Assembly: GCA_948999435.1 (NCBI GenBank)
Contig: CARJCM010000023.1
Coordinates: 2,944-18,596 of the forward strand
DNA from: an uncultured Bacilli bacterium
GTDB taxonomy: Bacteria > Bacillota_I > Bacilli_A > RF39 > UBA660
Length of the DNA stretch: 15,653 nucleotides
Reading direction: 5' to 3'
Shown here: one piece after another, positions 6,254 through 13,158 of the stretch
How the letters are laid out: every line of letters starts with the position of its first letter
Numbering within the stretch: position 1 is the first letter of the stretch
The notes under the pieces: generated by a model
Seen by the model: the letters and a program-made list of their open reading frames with translations, nothing else
The model's database searches: none
Told to the model about the DNA's origin: nothing
Position numbers and translations under genes: made by a program

Positions 6254-7174
6254 ATGCAAGAAAAAGAATATTTTTGTGAAATAGAAAGTTTTATCAAAAA
6301 GAATGAAATAAGAAAAAAAGAACATATTTTAGAAAGCAATTATGAGACATTAAGAAACTATTGGGAAATAGGCAGATTAATTGTTGAAGCACAAAATGGT
6401 AATAGCAAGGCAAAATATGGTGATGAATTAATTAAAAAATGGAGTAAAGAATTTACTAATAAATATGGTAAAGGATATGATTATACAAATTTATCACGAT
6501 TTAGACAACTATTTCAAACTTTCCCAAATATTGGCACATTGTGCCAAACATTAACATGGAGTCATATTAGATATTTATTACCTATAAAGGATAAGAATAA
6601 AAGAAATTATTATATTAATTTATGTATAAAAGAAAATATTAGTGTAAGAGAGTTGCAAAAAGAGATAAAATCAAATTCCTTTGAAAGACTTTTGAATAAG
6701 CCTAAACAAATTGAAATAATCCAACCAAGAAATAATTATTCATTATTAGGTCAAACTAAAAATCCTATCATAATAGAAATAGACAAAGGTGAAAAGATAA
6801 AAACAGAGAAAGAATTAGAAATAACAATAATATCAAAATTAAAATTATTTTTTAATCAATTGGGAGAAGGCTTTGCGTTTATAGATAATCAATATAAAAT
6901 AAACTATGAAAATAAAAACTATTTTATAGATATATTATTATTTAATTATAAGTTAAATTGTTTTATAGTTGTAGAATTAAAACTTCGAAAACTTTTAAAA
7001 GAAGATAAAGCCCAAGTTGAATTTTATATGGATTTAATTGATAAAAATATAAAAGAAACTATTCATAATAAAACAATAGGAATAATTATAACGAAACAAA
7101 ATGATAAACTAATAGCAAATTTTGTTAAAAGCGATAAATTAATACCTTTAACATACGAGCTTAAAAACAAATAG
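6254..7174 (+). CDS. YhcG/DUF1016-type PD-(D/E)XK nuclease
   Basis: The N-terminal half (about 1-150) is the DUF1016_N domain: YWEIGRLIVEAQ, YGKGYDYTNLSRFRQLF, LTWSHIRYLLPI and NISVRELQKEI. The C-terminal half is a PD-(D/E)XK nuclease fold with Asp226 (YFIDILLF), Glu241 and Lys243 (VVELKL) and Gln254 (KAQVEFYMDLID). All likely metal-binding residues are present, so it should be an active DNA nuclease. Cellular roles of this family are poorly settled; members are scattered and often near mobile or defence genes. I start at ATG 6254, with AAAAGGAG 8 nt upstream. The frame is open back to a GTG at 6146, but that stretch has no ribosome binding site. It is not tightly linked to either neighbour. 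A 17-bp palindrome lies within the coding sequence (6531-6547). Confidence 0.85.
   Translation: MQEKEYFCEIESFIKKNEIRKKEHILESNYETLRNYWEIGRLIVEAQNGNSKAKYGDELIKKWSKEFTNKYGKGYDYTNLSRFRQLFQTFPNIGTLCQTLTWSHIRYLLPIKDKNKRNYYINLCIKENISVRELQKEIKSNSFERLLNKPKQIEIIQPRNNYSLLGQTKNPIIIEIDKGEKIKTEKELEITIISKLKLFFNQLGEGFAFIDNQYKINYENKNYFIDILLFNYKLNCFIVVELKLRKLLKEDKAQVEFYMDLIDKNIKETIHNKTIGIIITKQNDKLIANFVKSDKLIPLTYELKNK
6531..6547 (+). repeat. 17-bp perfect palindrome inside the nuclease gene
   Basis: TTGGCACA-T-TGTGCCAA has 8-bp perfect arms, more GC-rich than its surroundings, and encodes IGTLCQ of the DUF1016 domain. It may be chance or a protein-binding site. Confidence 0.4.
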
Positions 7175-7195
7175 ATTTACTAAACAATAATAAAT

Positions 7196-7204
7196 TGATA
7201 TAAT
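7196..7204 (+). promoter_or_regulatory. Extended -10 promoter of the DUF308-methyltransferase-rhodanese genes
   Basis: TGATATAAT matches the extended -10 consensus 22 bp before the ATG at 7227. The same motif precedes tRNA-Leu and the LCP gene. Confidence 0.55.
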
Positions 7205-7226
7205 AAATAAAAGAAAGAGAGATTAT

Positions 7227-7763
7227 ATGAAAAAGAAAGAACTAGTAGATTTTATTGTTGGTTTATTATTAATGTTTTTAGCAGTAATTATTATACTATT
7301 ACCAACATTTAAAATAACAAATATTAAAATAGTATTACTAACAATTTTCGGGTTTTACGCCATATTTAAAATAGTAAGTTTTATATTAATATATAAAGAA
7401 AAAGACTATGAAAGTTTATTTACAAGTTTAGTATCAGGTTCTAGTTTAATAGCTACAAGCTTAATAGAATTAACAACTAAAAATATAGCTTTAATTCTTA
7501 TGATATGGATGGGATTAATGAGTTTAATAAAACTAAAAAAAGCTGATTTTTATCATGATAGAGAAAATAAAATGTGGATATTAAGATTATTAATATTATT
7601 TATTTTTATCGCCAGTGGTTTATTAACAAGTATAAATTTATTTTATGATAATAGTGTCCAAATTTTATTAATAGGATATTTCTTTTTAGTAAATAGCATC
7701 TTAGATACAATATCACCATTAATAGAATATATAAGTAGAGGTATATATGAAAGTAATAAATGA
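7227..7763 (+). CDS. DUF308 (HdeD-like) multi-pass membrane protein
   Basis: The 178-aa product is almost entirely hydrophobic, with about six membrane helices in pairs separated by short charged loops (for example YKEKDYESLF and KKADFYHDRENKM). Helix pairs such as VDFIVGLLLMFLAVIIILLP followed by a short turn are typical of DUF308/HdeD proteins, which have roughly this length. HdeD is tied to acid tolerance in enterobacteria, but the Firmicutes members are uncharacterised, so no function is claimed. The ribosome binding site is weak (AAAGAGAG). The gene overlaps the next by 17 bp, so translation of the methyltransferase is probably coupled. It heads a unit driven by the extended -10 at 7196-7204. 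Confidence 0.65.
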   Translation: MKKKELVDFIVGLLLMFLAVIIILLPTFKITNIKIVLLTIFGFYAIFKIVSFILIYKEKDYESLFTSLVSGSSLIATSLIELTTKNIALILMIWMGLMSLIKLKKADFYHDRENKMWILRLLILFIFIASGLLTSINLFYDNSVQILLIGYFFLVNSILDTISPLIEYISRGIYESNK

Positions 7764-8610
7764 TTTTAAAGATTATGAAATATTAGATATGGCCAATGGT
7801 CAAAAATTAGAAAAATGGGGAAATATTATTTTATCAAGACCAGACCCTCAAATAATATGGAATGATAAAAATATAGATAAATGGAATGAAGATGCTGAAT
7901 ATAATAGAAGTTCCACAGGCGGTGGGAAATGGAATATCAAAAAAAACATTCCAGATTCTTGGATAATAGAATATAAAGATTTAAAATTCAATTTAAAATT
8001 AATGGGATTTAAACATACTGGATTATTTCCTGAACAAGCCTTTAATTGGAATTTAATTAGAGAAAAAATAAAAGAGAGTAAAAGAGAGGTTAGAGTATTA
8101 AATTTATTCGCTTATACAGGTGGAGCCTCTATCGCCGCTTTAAAAGAAGGAGCAAGTGTAGTACATGTTGACTCATCACGTGGTATGATTGATTGGGCGA
8201 GAGTTAATGTTAAGATTAATAATTTAGAAGATAAATCAATTAGATTTTTAGTTGATGACGTGAGAAAATTTGTTAAAAGAGAAATAAGACGTGGAAACAA
8301 ATATGACATTATAATTATGGACCCACCTTCATTTGGCAGAGGAAGTAAAAATGAAGTTTGGAATATAGAAACAGATTTAAACGAATTAATTAAAGATACA
8401 ACAGAATTATTAAGTGATGAACCATTATTATTTATCATAAATTCTTATACCACAGGTTTATCTAAAACAGTATTAGAAAATTTATTGTCCTTAAATATTG
8501 AAAATAAACATCATGGAAAAATAACCAGTCATGAACTAGGATTACCAATGAAAGATAGTAGTCTCATATTACCATGTGGAGATACAGCGAGATGGGAGAG
8601 TATAAAATGA
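7747..8610 (+). CDS. RlmI/RlmK-like class I SAM-dependent methyltransferase
   Basis: The Rossmann SAM-binding core is clear: motif I VLNLFAYTGGASIAALKEGA, acidic strand end VVHVDSS, LVDDVRKF, and motif IV IIIMDPPSFGRG. The DPPSF signature with this spacing is seen in the PF10672/RlmI-RlmK group of rRNA methyltransferases. At 287 aa it lacks the N-terminal PUA domain of RlmI, but has about 110 residues before the core (RPDPQIIW, GGGKWNIKKNIPDSW) that are shared by the shorter Firmicutes relatives. The target is probably 23S rRNA but is not proven; the DPP motif can serve C5-cytosine or N-methylation. It starts within the DUF308 gene (AGAGGT 4 nt upstream) and ends by an ATGA overlap with the rhodanese lipoprotein. 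Confidence 0.82.
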   Translation: MKVINDFKDYEILDMANGQKLEKWGNIILSRPDPQIIWNDKNIDKWNEDAEYNRSSTGGGKWNIKKNIPDSWIIEYKDLKFNLKLMGFKHTGLFPEQAFNWNLIREKIKESKREVRVLNLFAYTGGASIAALKEGASVVHVDSSRGMIDWARVNVKINNLEDKSIRFLVDDVRKFVKREIRRGNKYDIIIMDPPSFGRGSKNEVWNIETDLNELIKDTTELLSDEPLLFIINSYTTGLSKTVLENLLSLNIENKHHGKITSHELGLPMKDSSLILPCGDTARWESIK

Positions 8611-8960
8611 AAAGAATAATTATAGTAATATTATTAGCATTATCATTAGTAGGATGTAACGCCAAAGAAAATAAAGATGTGAATTCAAGTAATGATTATA
8701 AACAAATAATGGAAGAGAAGGAATTCATTGTAATTGATGTTCGAACTAAAGAAGAGTATGATGAAGGTCATGTTAAAGGGGCTATAAATATCCCATATGA
8801 TGAAATAAATAAAGATAGTGAAATTGCTAAAGAAAAAGTAATATTTGTTTATTGTAGAAGTGGTGTTAGAAGTAAGAAAGCATATGAAACATTAAAAGGC
8901 TTAGGTTTTGAAGTATATGATTTAGGAGCTTATAACTCACTTGATTTAGAGAAAGAGTAG
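8607..8960 (+). CDS. Rhodanese-domain lipoprotein
   Basis: The first 17 residues are a lipoprotein signal peptide: basic MKR, a hydrophobic stretch, and the lipobox LVGC with Cys17 as the lipid anchor. The rhodanese domain follows (IVIDVRTKEEYDEGHVKGA, then VYCRSGVRSKKA), with catalytic Cys83 in the CRSGVR loop. Outer-face rhodaneses of this kind handle sulfane sulfur, or act with thiol-redox partners; the donor is not visible here. I start at ATG 8607, not at the in-frame ATG 8574, because 8607 gives a perfect signal peptide, has GGAGAG 6 nt upstream and overlaps the methyltransferase stop as ATGA. The product is 117 aa, normal for a single-domain rhodanese plus signal. Confidence 0.9.
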   Translation: MKRIIIVILLALSLVGCNAKENKDVNSSNDYKQIMEEKEFIVIDVRTKEEYDEGHVKGAINIPYDEINKDSEIAKEKVIFVYCRSGVRSKKAYETLKGLGFEVYDLGAYNSLDLEKE

Positions 8961-8967
8961 GATAAAA

Positions 8968-9918
8968 ATGCAAAAAGAAAATATTTTTCATTTAATACCT
9001 GCTGATTTTAAAAGTTACAACATCAATGATATATTAACAGAAAAGAGAATTTCTGCTTCAAATGGTAGGTATGGAGTACCATGGATTAATGGAGGCATTA
9101 ACGGTAGGAATGCTCAAGATTTTAAGGTTGGAGATATTGTATATATTTATTTTCATAATTTAACTGGTGAAGAAAGTCATATATTGCTACGTGGCGAAGT
9201 AAGTGAAATAGATAATAATTATATTGAACCTGATACTAAAGAAAGATATAAAGTATTTTATTTAGGAAAAATAAAATATTATGAAAAAGCAATATTTACT
9301 TATAACAAATTAAAGGAATATGGTATAACAATAAACCAAACAAAAAGGTACTTAGGAACTTTTAAAGATTATAAACATTTTACAAAACAAGGTAGTATTG
9401 AACATGGATATTTCAATAAAACAAAAGAAGAGTATGAAAAGTTATTAAAATTAATATATGATTTAGAAACTATTGAGAAAAAAGAAGACTTAAATACTTT
9501 AAAAGAGCATTATAATAAACCATGTGAAATATGCAAAACAAATAATAAGAATCATACATTTATAAAAGAAAATGGTTTATATTATTATGAAGTTCACCAC
9601 TTATTAGAACAAAATATTTTACGAAAAAAAGAAGCACCAGAATGGTATAAAAGGTTTAAAAAAATTGATTATGATAATTCATCAGATGGTTTAGTATATA
9701 CTAACTTTAATACAGTTAATTTATGTCCAGTTTGTCATCGCAAAATTCATTATGGTCTAAAAAAAGATCGAAAGTTAATGTTAGATGAACTATTAAACGA
9801 AAAGAGAATAAGACAATATAAGGAAAAAGTTGGAACAGAAAACTTAAATAAATTATTAGATTACATCTACGAACAATATAGTGTTAAAAGAGTCGAAAAA
9901 GAGTTTATTAAAAATTAA
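8968..9918 (+). CDS. HNH endonuclease with PUA/EVE-like N-terminal domain
   Basis: Residues 186-262 hold a zinc-braced HNH nuclease: CEIC (Cys186, Cys189), YYEVHHL (His210, His211), VNLCPVCH (Asn251, Cys253, Cys256, His257) and His261. The first 100 residues (FHLIPADF, SNGRYGVPWINGG, FKVGDIVYIYFHN, ILLRGEVSEID) read like a PUA-superfamily/EVE-type small barrel, whose members bind modified bases. EVE/PUA-HNH fusions are known as modification-dependent (type IV) restriction enzymes, so that is the best guess, but the N-terminal assignment is by eye. About 80 helical, charged residues join the two domains. It starts 7 bp after the rhodanese gene with a weak ribosome binding site (TAGGAT). No methyltransferase partner adjoins it except the rRNA-type enzyme. 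Confidence 0.72.
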   Translation: MQKENIFHLIPADFKSYNINDILTEKRISASNGRYGVPWINGGINGRNAQDFKVGDIVYIYFHNLTGEESHILLRGEVSEIDNNYIEPDTKERYKVFYLGKIKYYEKAIFTYNKLKEYGITINQTKRYLGTFKDYKHFTKQGSIEHGYFNKTKEEYEKLLKLIYDLETIEKKEDLNTLKEHYNKPCEICKTNNKNHTFIKENGLYYYEVHHLLEQNILRKKEAPEWYKRFKKIDYDNSSDGLVYTNFNTVNLCPVCHRKIHYGLKKDRKLMLDELLNEKRIRQYKEKVGTENLNKLLDYIYEQYSVKRVEKEFIKN

Positions 9919-9941
9919 AAGTCATAAGACTAACAAATCTT

Positions 9942-9979
9942 CATATATTTAATTAGAAAGTTGAGGAATTAAATATATG
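9942..9979 (+). repeat. 13-bp perfect inverted repeat spanning the spoVS start
   Basis: CATATATTTAATT (9942-9954) and AATTAAATATATG (9967-9979) are exact reverse complements around a 12-nt loop holding GAGG of the ribosome binding site. The 3' arm ends with the spoVS ATG. A G-U and an A-U pair (9941/9980, 9940/9981) can extend the stem to 15. It may be an RNA switch on translation or a dyad bound by a repressor. Confidence 0.65.
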
Positions 9980-10237
9980 GAAATATTAAAAGTATCTAGT
10001 AAATCAAATCCTAGTAAAGTAGCAGGAGCGATTGCTAACATCTTTAGAGAAAAAGGCAGTGTTGAAATCCAGACAATTGGAGCAGGTTCTTTAAATCAAG
10101 CAATAAAAGGAATAGCTATAGCAAGAGGTTTTGTAGCACCTAGTGGCGATAATTTAGTTGTTATACCTGCTTTTAATGATGTAGTAATAAATGGTGAAGA
10201 CAAAACAGCAATGAAGCTAATTGTTACTAAAAAATAA
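9977..10237 (+). CDS. spoVS: Stage V sporulation protein S
   Basis: The 86-aa product matches SpoVS over its whole length: MEILKVSSKSNPSKVAGAIA, GSVEIQTIGAGSLNQAIKGIAIARGF, and the central VVIPAF. SpoVS is a small Alba-like protein that affects septation and spore-coat assembly in Bacillus. It is also kept in many non-sporulating lineages, so it does not prove sporulation here. GAGGAA lies 8 nt before the ATG but within the loop of a 13-bp inverted repeat. It is a single-gene unit ended by its own terminator; no clear promoter boxes are seen. Confidence 0.95.
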   Translation: MEILKVSSKSNPSKVAGAIANIFREKGSVEIQTIGAGSLNQAIKGIAIARGFVAPSGDNLVVIPAFNDVVINGEDKTAMKLIVTKK

Positions 10238-10265
10238 AGGTCAATAAAAAATTGACTTTTTATTT
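10236..10265 (+). terminator. Terminator of spoVS
   Basis: AAAGGTCAAT (10236-10245) pairs with ATTGACTTTT (10251-10260), with one G-U pair, around AAAAA. A T-rich tail follows; the stem starts in the stop codon. Confidence 0.75.
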
Positions 10266-10284
10266 ACATTTAAATAGATAATAA

Positions 10285-10313
10285 TTGTTAAATTATAAAA
10301 TATCATTTATAAT
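10285..10313 (+). promoter_or_regulatory. Promoter of the DUF1292-to-methionine-lyase gene train
   Basis: TTGTTA (10285-10290) and TATAAT (10308-10313) are separated by exactly 17 bp. AGGGTGAT (10321-10328) and the ATG at 10334 follow. Confidence 0.65.
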
Positions 10314-10333
10314 TATAATAAGGGTGATAAAAA

Positions 10334-10567
10334 ATGAACTATACGATATTAACAGATATAGAAGGAAACAAATATAAAGTAGTTATCTTATTTACACATT
10401 TTGATTATAACTTTAGTAAGAATTATATAGTTTATTTAGAAGATAATGATTTACTAGCATCTCACTATGAGGAAAAAGATGGTAAATACATCATAGATAA
10501 CGATTTAAGCAGTAGTGAATATGACATGATTGATAAAATAATAGAAAGTAGAATGGAAAATGCGTAA
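10334..10567 (+). CDS. DUF1292 (YrzB-like) small protein
   Basis: At 77 aa it has the DUF1292 layout: a short opening strand (YTILTDIEGNKYKVVILF), a paired strand (NYIVYLEDNDLLASHY), a third (GKYIIDND), and a C-terminal helix beginning SSSEYDMIDKIIESRM. The family is widespread in Firmicutes and has no proven function. In Bacillus it travels with genes for the Holliday-junction resolvase YqgF and YrzL; that pairing is not seen here. The ribosome binding site AGGGTGAT is good. It is the first gene of a long unidirectional train and overlaps the next gene by 8 bp. Confidence 0.6.
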   Translation: MNYTILTDIEGNKYKVVILFTHFDYNFSKNYIVYLEDNDLLASHYEEKDGKYIIDNDLSSSEYDMIDKIIESRMENA

Positions 10568-11057
10568 ATTATATTTAACTTATAATGAAAAAGATAATAA
10601 AAAAGAGGGATATTCTTATATTGGGGATACAAATCCTATTTATGTTAATTTAAGTAACGCTGAAATAGAGGCATATTTAAGTAAAACATTAAGTGATGGA
10701 ATAAGACAAGTTAGAAGTATCAATGATAATACATTAGAAGTTCTAACAGGAAGTGGTGAAGTAGTAGTTATTGATAGTGTAAAGTTATTTAAGAGTAGTG
10801 ATAATTTAGATGCTTACTATAATGATTTAGGAAATAAAATGAGAACAACTATTGAAAGTAATAATATAGCTACATATAAAAATAGTTTGCCAGAAGGATA
10901 TAGTCCAAGAGTAAATAGAGGAAAAAATAAAAACCAAAAGTATTTAGCAGATGAAACATTGGCGACTACTTTAATATTAAGTAGTGGATATCAAGAATTA
11001 AGTATGGACTTATCTGATATCGAAATGTATAATAGTGGAATAGAAAAAGGACGCTGA
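10560..11057 (+). CDS. Unrecognised 165-aa protein
   Basis: I do not recognise a family. The sequence is soluble, without signal peptide or membrane helix. The N-terminal half looks like beta strands (MRKLYLTYNEK, GYSYIGDTNPIYVNL, NTLEVLTGSGEVVVIDSVKLF) with a helix NAEIEAYLSKTL. A central helix (DAYYNDLGNKMRTTIES) leads to a polar, basic part (SPRVNRGKNKNQKYL), then an acidic end. It starts inside the DUF1292 gene (8-bp overlap, no strong ribosome binding site), so its translation is probably coupled, and the SDR gene begins 4 bp after its TGA stop. Codon use matches the neighbours. It could be a partner of DUF1292, but that is only inferred from position. Confidence 0.65.
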   Translation: MRKLYLTYNEKDNKKEGYSYIGDTNPIYVNLSNAEIEAYLSKTLSDGIRQVRSINDNTLEVLTGSGEVVVIDSVKLFKSSDNLDAYYNDLGNKMRTTIESNNIATYKNSLPEGYSPRVNRGKNKNQKYLADETLATTLILSSGYQELSMDLSDIEMYNSGIEKGR

Positions 11058-11061
11058 TACA

Positions 11062-11772
11062 ATGAGTAAAGTCATCTTAGTAACAGGGGCTTCCCGTGGT
11101 TTAGGAGAAGCTATAGCAAAAAAGTTTTTAGATAATAACAATATAGTATATATTAATTACAATAAAACATCGTTAAAAGAGTTAGAAGAAAAATATTCAG
11201 AATATAAAAATGCCAGATTTATCAAATGTGACGTATCAAATGAAGAAGAAGTAAAAAATATGATGTCTAAAATTAAAGAAGAAGGACACTTAGATGTTTT
11301 AGTCAATAATGCAGGAATAGCAATAGATTCTGAATTAAAAGATAAAACTAAAGAAAGTTTTCAAAGAATCCTAGATGTAAATTTAATTGGACCTTTTTTA
11401 ACTAGTAAGTATGCTTTAGAAATAATGAATAATGGCAGCATTATAAATATTTCTTCAACAAATGGTATTGATACCTATTATTCATATAGTTTAGATTATG
11501 ATGCTTCTAAAGCTGGTTTAATTAATTTAACTCATAACTTTGCAAATATGTATGCACCAAATATTAGAGTAAATTGTATAGCACCAGGGTGGATTAATAC
11601 TGAGATGAACAAAGAATTAGACGAAGAATATATTAAAGAAGAATGTGAGCATATATTATTAGAAAGATTTGCCGAACCAAAAGAAATAGCAAATGTAGTT
11701 TTCTTTTTAGCAAGTGATGAATCAAGTTATATAACTGATTCTATAATAAGGGTAGATGGTGGCTTAAAATGA
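11062..11772 (+). CDS. SDR-family oxidoreductase, FabG-like 3-oxoacyl-ACP reductase type
   Basis: Classical short-chain dehydrogenase features are all present: cofactor motif TGASRGLG (8-15), NNAG (82-85), Asn107, and the catalytic Ser132, Tyr146 and Lys150 (YDASK). APGWI, and RVDGGL at the C-terminus, follow as in FabG. Such enzymes reduce a keto group with NAD(P)H. FabG-like proteins outside a fab cluster often act on other substrates, so the exact reaction is open. AAAGG lies about 11 nt upstream. The next gene starts by an ATGA overlap, which ties this enzyme translationally to an unknown family of small proteins. Length 236 aa is normal. Confidence 0.88.
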   Translation: MSKVILVTGASRGLGEAIAKKFLDNNNIVYINYNKTSLKELEEKYSEYKNARFIKCDVSNEEEVKNMMSKIKEEGHLDVLVNNAGIAIDSELKDKTKESFQRILDVNLIGPFLTSKYALEIMNNGSIINISSTNGIDTYYSYSLDYDASKAGLINLTHNFANMYAPNIRVNCIAPGWINTEMNKELDEEYIKEECEHILLERFAEPKEIANVVFFLASDESSYITDSIIRVDGGLK

Positions 11773-12209
11773 AATCAGTTAGTATAATTCCAAATAAAGA
11801 CAAAATGAATATTCCTATTTATCACAAAGAAAGTGAAAGTAAAGACCACACTCAGATGTTAAAAGATTTTTGCATATTAATTGGGTTGGATTATACTAAT
11901 TACAGAACAGTTCAAGAATGCATATTAAGCTGTGGAGGAGTGATTATTACAACGAAGAATAGTGAATATGCTTTGACTTGGTTACCAGAAGACTTAAGTA
12001 ATGAACAAACAGAGAAATTATTTGATTTAGAAGACTTTTATAAATTATTTCAAGATTTAGAATTTTTTGATTTCTATGGTAATGGTTTAGGAAAACATTC
12101 TAATGAACAAAATAAAGGAAAAGAAGTATTAGAAGAATTTTATGAAGCATTAAGAAGTTATCAAAAAGAAAAAGGAATGCATAGAAATAGAGTAAAGGAA
12201 GCAAGCTAA
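11769..12209 (+). CDS. Unknown 146-aa protein, paralogue A of a tandem triplet
   Basis: I recognise no named domain. It shares a pattern with the next two genes: an opening strand ending IIPN, a helix holding a DFC-type core (HTQMLKDFCILIGLDY), a strand pair around GGVIITTKNSEYALTWLP, a helix (SNEQTEKLFDLEDFYKLF), then a C-terminal helix EEFYEALRSY. That order suggests a small alpha/beta domain. No signal peptide or membrane helix is seen. It begins within the stop of the SDR gene (ATGA), so it is co-translated with it. It is the most diverged of the three copies. Possible roles include an adaptor or modulator for the neighbouring enzymes, but nothing proves one. Confidence 0.65.
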   Translation: MKSVSIIPNKDKMNIPIYHKESESKDHTQMLKDFCILIGLDYTNYRTVQECILSCGGVIITTKNSEYALTWLPEDLSNEQTEKLFDLEDFYKLFQDLEFFDFYGNGLGKHSNEQNKGKEVLEEFYEALRSYQKEKGMHRNRVKEAS

Positions 12210-12275
12210 AAATATTAGTATATTTATCAATTAAGAAAAAAGTAATAAACATAACAAATAGAAAGACAGGAAAAA

Positions 12276-12725
12276 ATGATAGATGAAATCAAGATGATAA
12301 TTGGAGCAATAGTTATACCAAATGAAACAATATTAGATGTTCCTACATTTAGACAAAGTAAAGAAGCTACAAGAAAAAAAGGATATCATTATGAATTATT
12401 TCAAGAATTTTGTGATAAATATAGCATTCCATATGAAGGAATATTTACAGAATCAGCAATAGTTAAAAATGGTCACGCTACTATTAATACTACAAATAAA
12501 TGGTACGCAGTTATTATGATACCTGATTCTATTTCTGAAAAGCAATATGAAGAAATTAAAAATGAAAGAGCTTTTTTAGAGACTTTTGATAATTTTGAAG
12601 CCAGAATAGCAGAAACAACAATAGATGAAATACCTCCAGGATATGAAAGAACTATAATTGATTATTTCTATGAAGAGTTAGAAAAATATTATAGGCAAAG
12701 AGGAAATGAGAATGGAAGAAGATAG
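12276..12725 (+). CDS. Unknown 149-aa protein, paralogue B
   Basis: Shared blocks with the neighbours are GAIVIPNETIL, the helix YHYELFQEFCDKYSIP, the core VKNGHATINTTNKWYAVIM, IPDSISEKQYEEI, ERAFLETFDNF and the terminal helix YFYEELEKYY. This copy is the closest to paralogue C, especially across ISEKQYEEI versus ITELQYEKL. It starts at ATG 12276 with AGGA 4 nt upstream; the in-frame ATG 12294 would give a start that aligns better with paralogue A. The 66-bp gap after paralogue A has no clear promoter. It overlaps the start of copy C. Function unknown. Confidence 0.65.
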   Translation: MIDEIKMIIGAIVIPNETILDVPTFRQSKEATRKKGYHYELFQEFCDKYSIPYEGIFTESAIVKNGHATINTTNKWYAVIMIPDSISEKQYEEIKNERAFLETFDNFEARIAETTIDEIPPGYERTIIDYFYEELEKYYRQRGNENGRR

Positions 12726-13146
12726 ATTAACAATTGCAGTTATAATACCAAATGAAGAAGTATTAAATGTTGAAGATTTTTATGATGAATGTAGAACTAA
12801 TAAAAGACATCATGAAGATATGATTAGAGATTTTATAGAAAAGTATAACCTAGATGCTTATGATGAATATGATTTAGTAGAAAGTGGTCATATATTTTAA
12901 CGTATTATCGATAATTTAGTTATAGCATATATGCCAAGTCATATAACAGAACTACAATATGAAAAATTATTAGAAAAAAGAGAATTATTAGAACAATTTC
13001 CCTGTTTTTCAGCAAACTTTTTTAATAATAAAGATTTAATAATAGAAAATACTTTTGGAGACTATGATACTAAGGGGATAGACATACTAGATTGTTTTTA
13101 CAAAGAAGTTAAAGAATACTATAGCTTAAGCACAAGTAGAAAATAA
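12712..13146 (+). pseudogene. Paralogue C, interrupted by an in-frame TAA
   Basis: The frame from ATG 12712 (GAGGA 7 nt upstream) reads IAVIIPNEEVLNVEDFY and onward to VESGHIF, then TAA at 12898-12900. It continues in the same frame as RIIDNLVIAYMPSHITELQY, then ELLEQFPCF and DCFYKEVKEYY, to the true end at 13144-13146. The parts before and after the stop align with the matching parts of paralogue B, and the total length (about 145 codons) equals copies A and B. There is no frameshift, only one stop, so this is a recent nonsense mutation or a sequencing error; read-through cannot be excluded. The second half has an internal ATG (12931) but no ribosome binding site. It overlaps paralogue B and precedes the lyase gene by 12 bp. 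Confidence 0.7.
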
Positions 13147-13158
13147 AGGAGAAGTATT

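Noticed and set aside
7761..8610. Possible use of TGA as tryptophan (Mycoplasma-like code)
   Set aside because: TGA ends the DUF308 gene (7763), the methyltransferase (8610) and the 165-aa gene (11057) at positions that fit family length and gene overlaps, and Trp is coded by TGG throughout.
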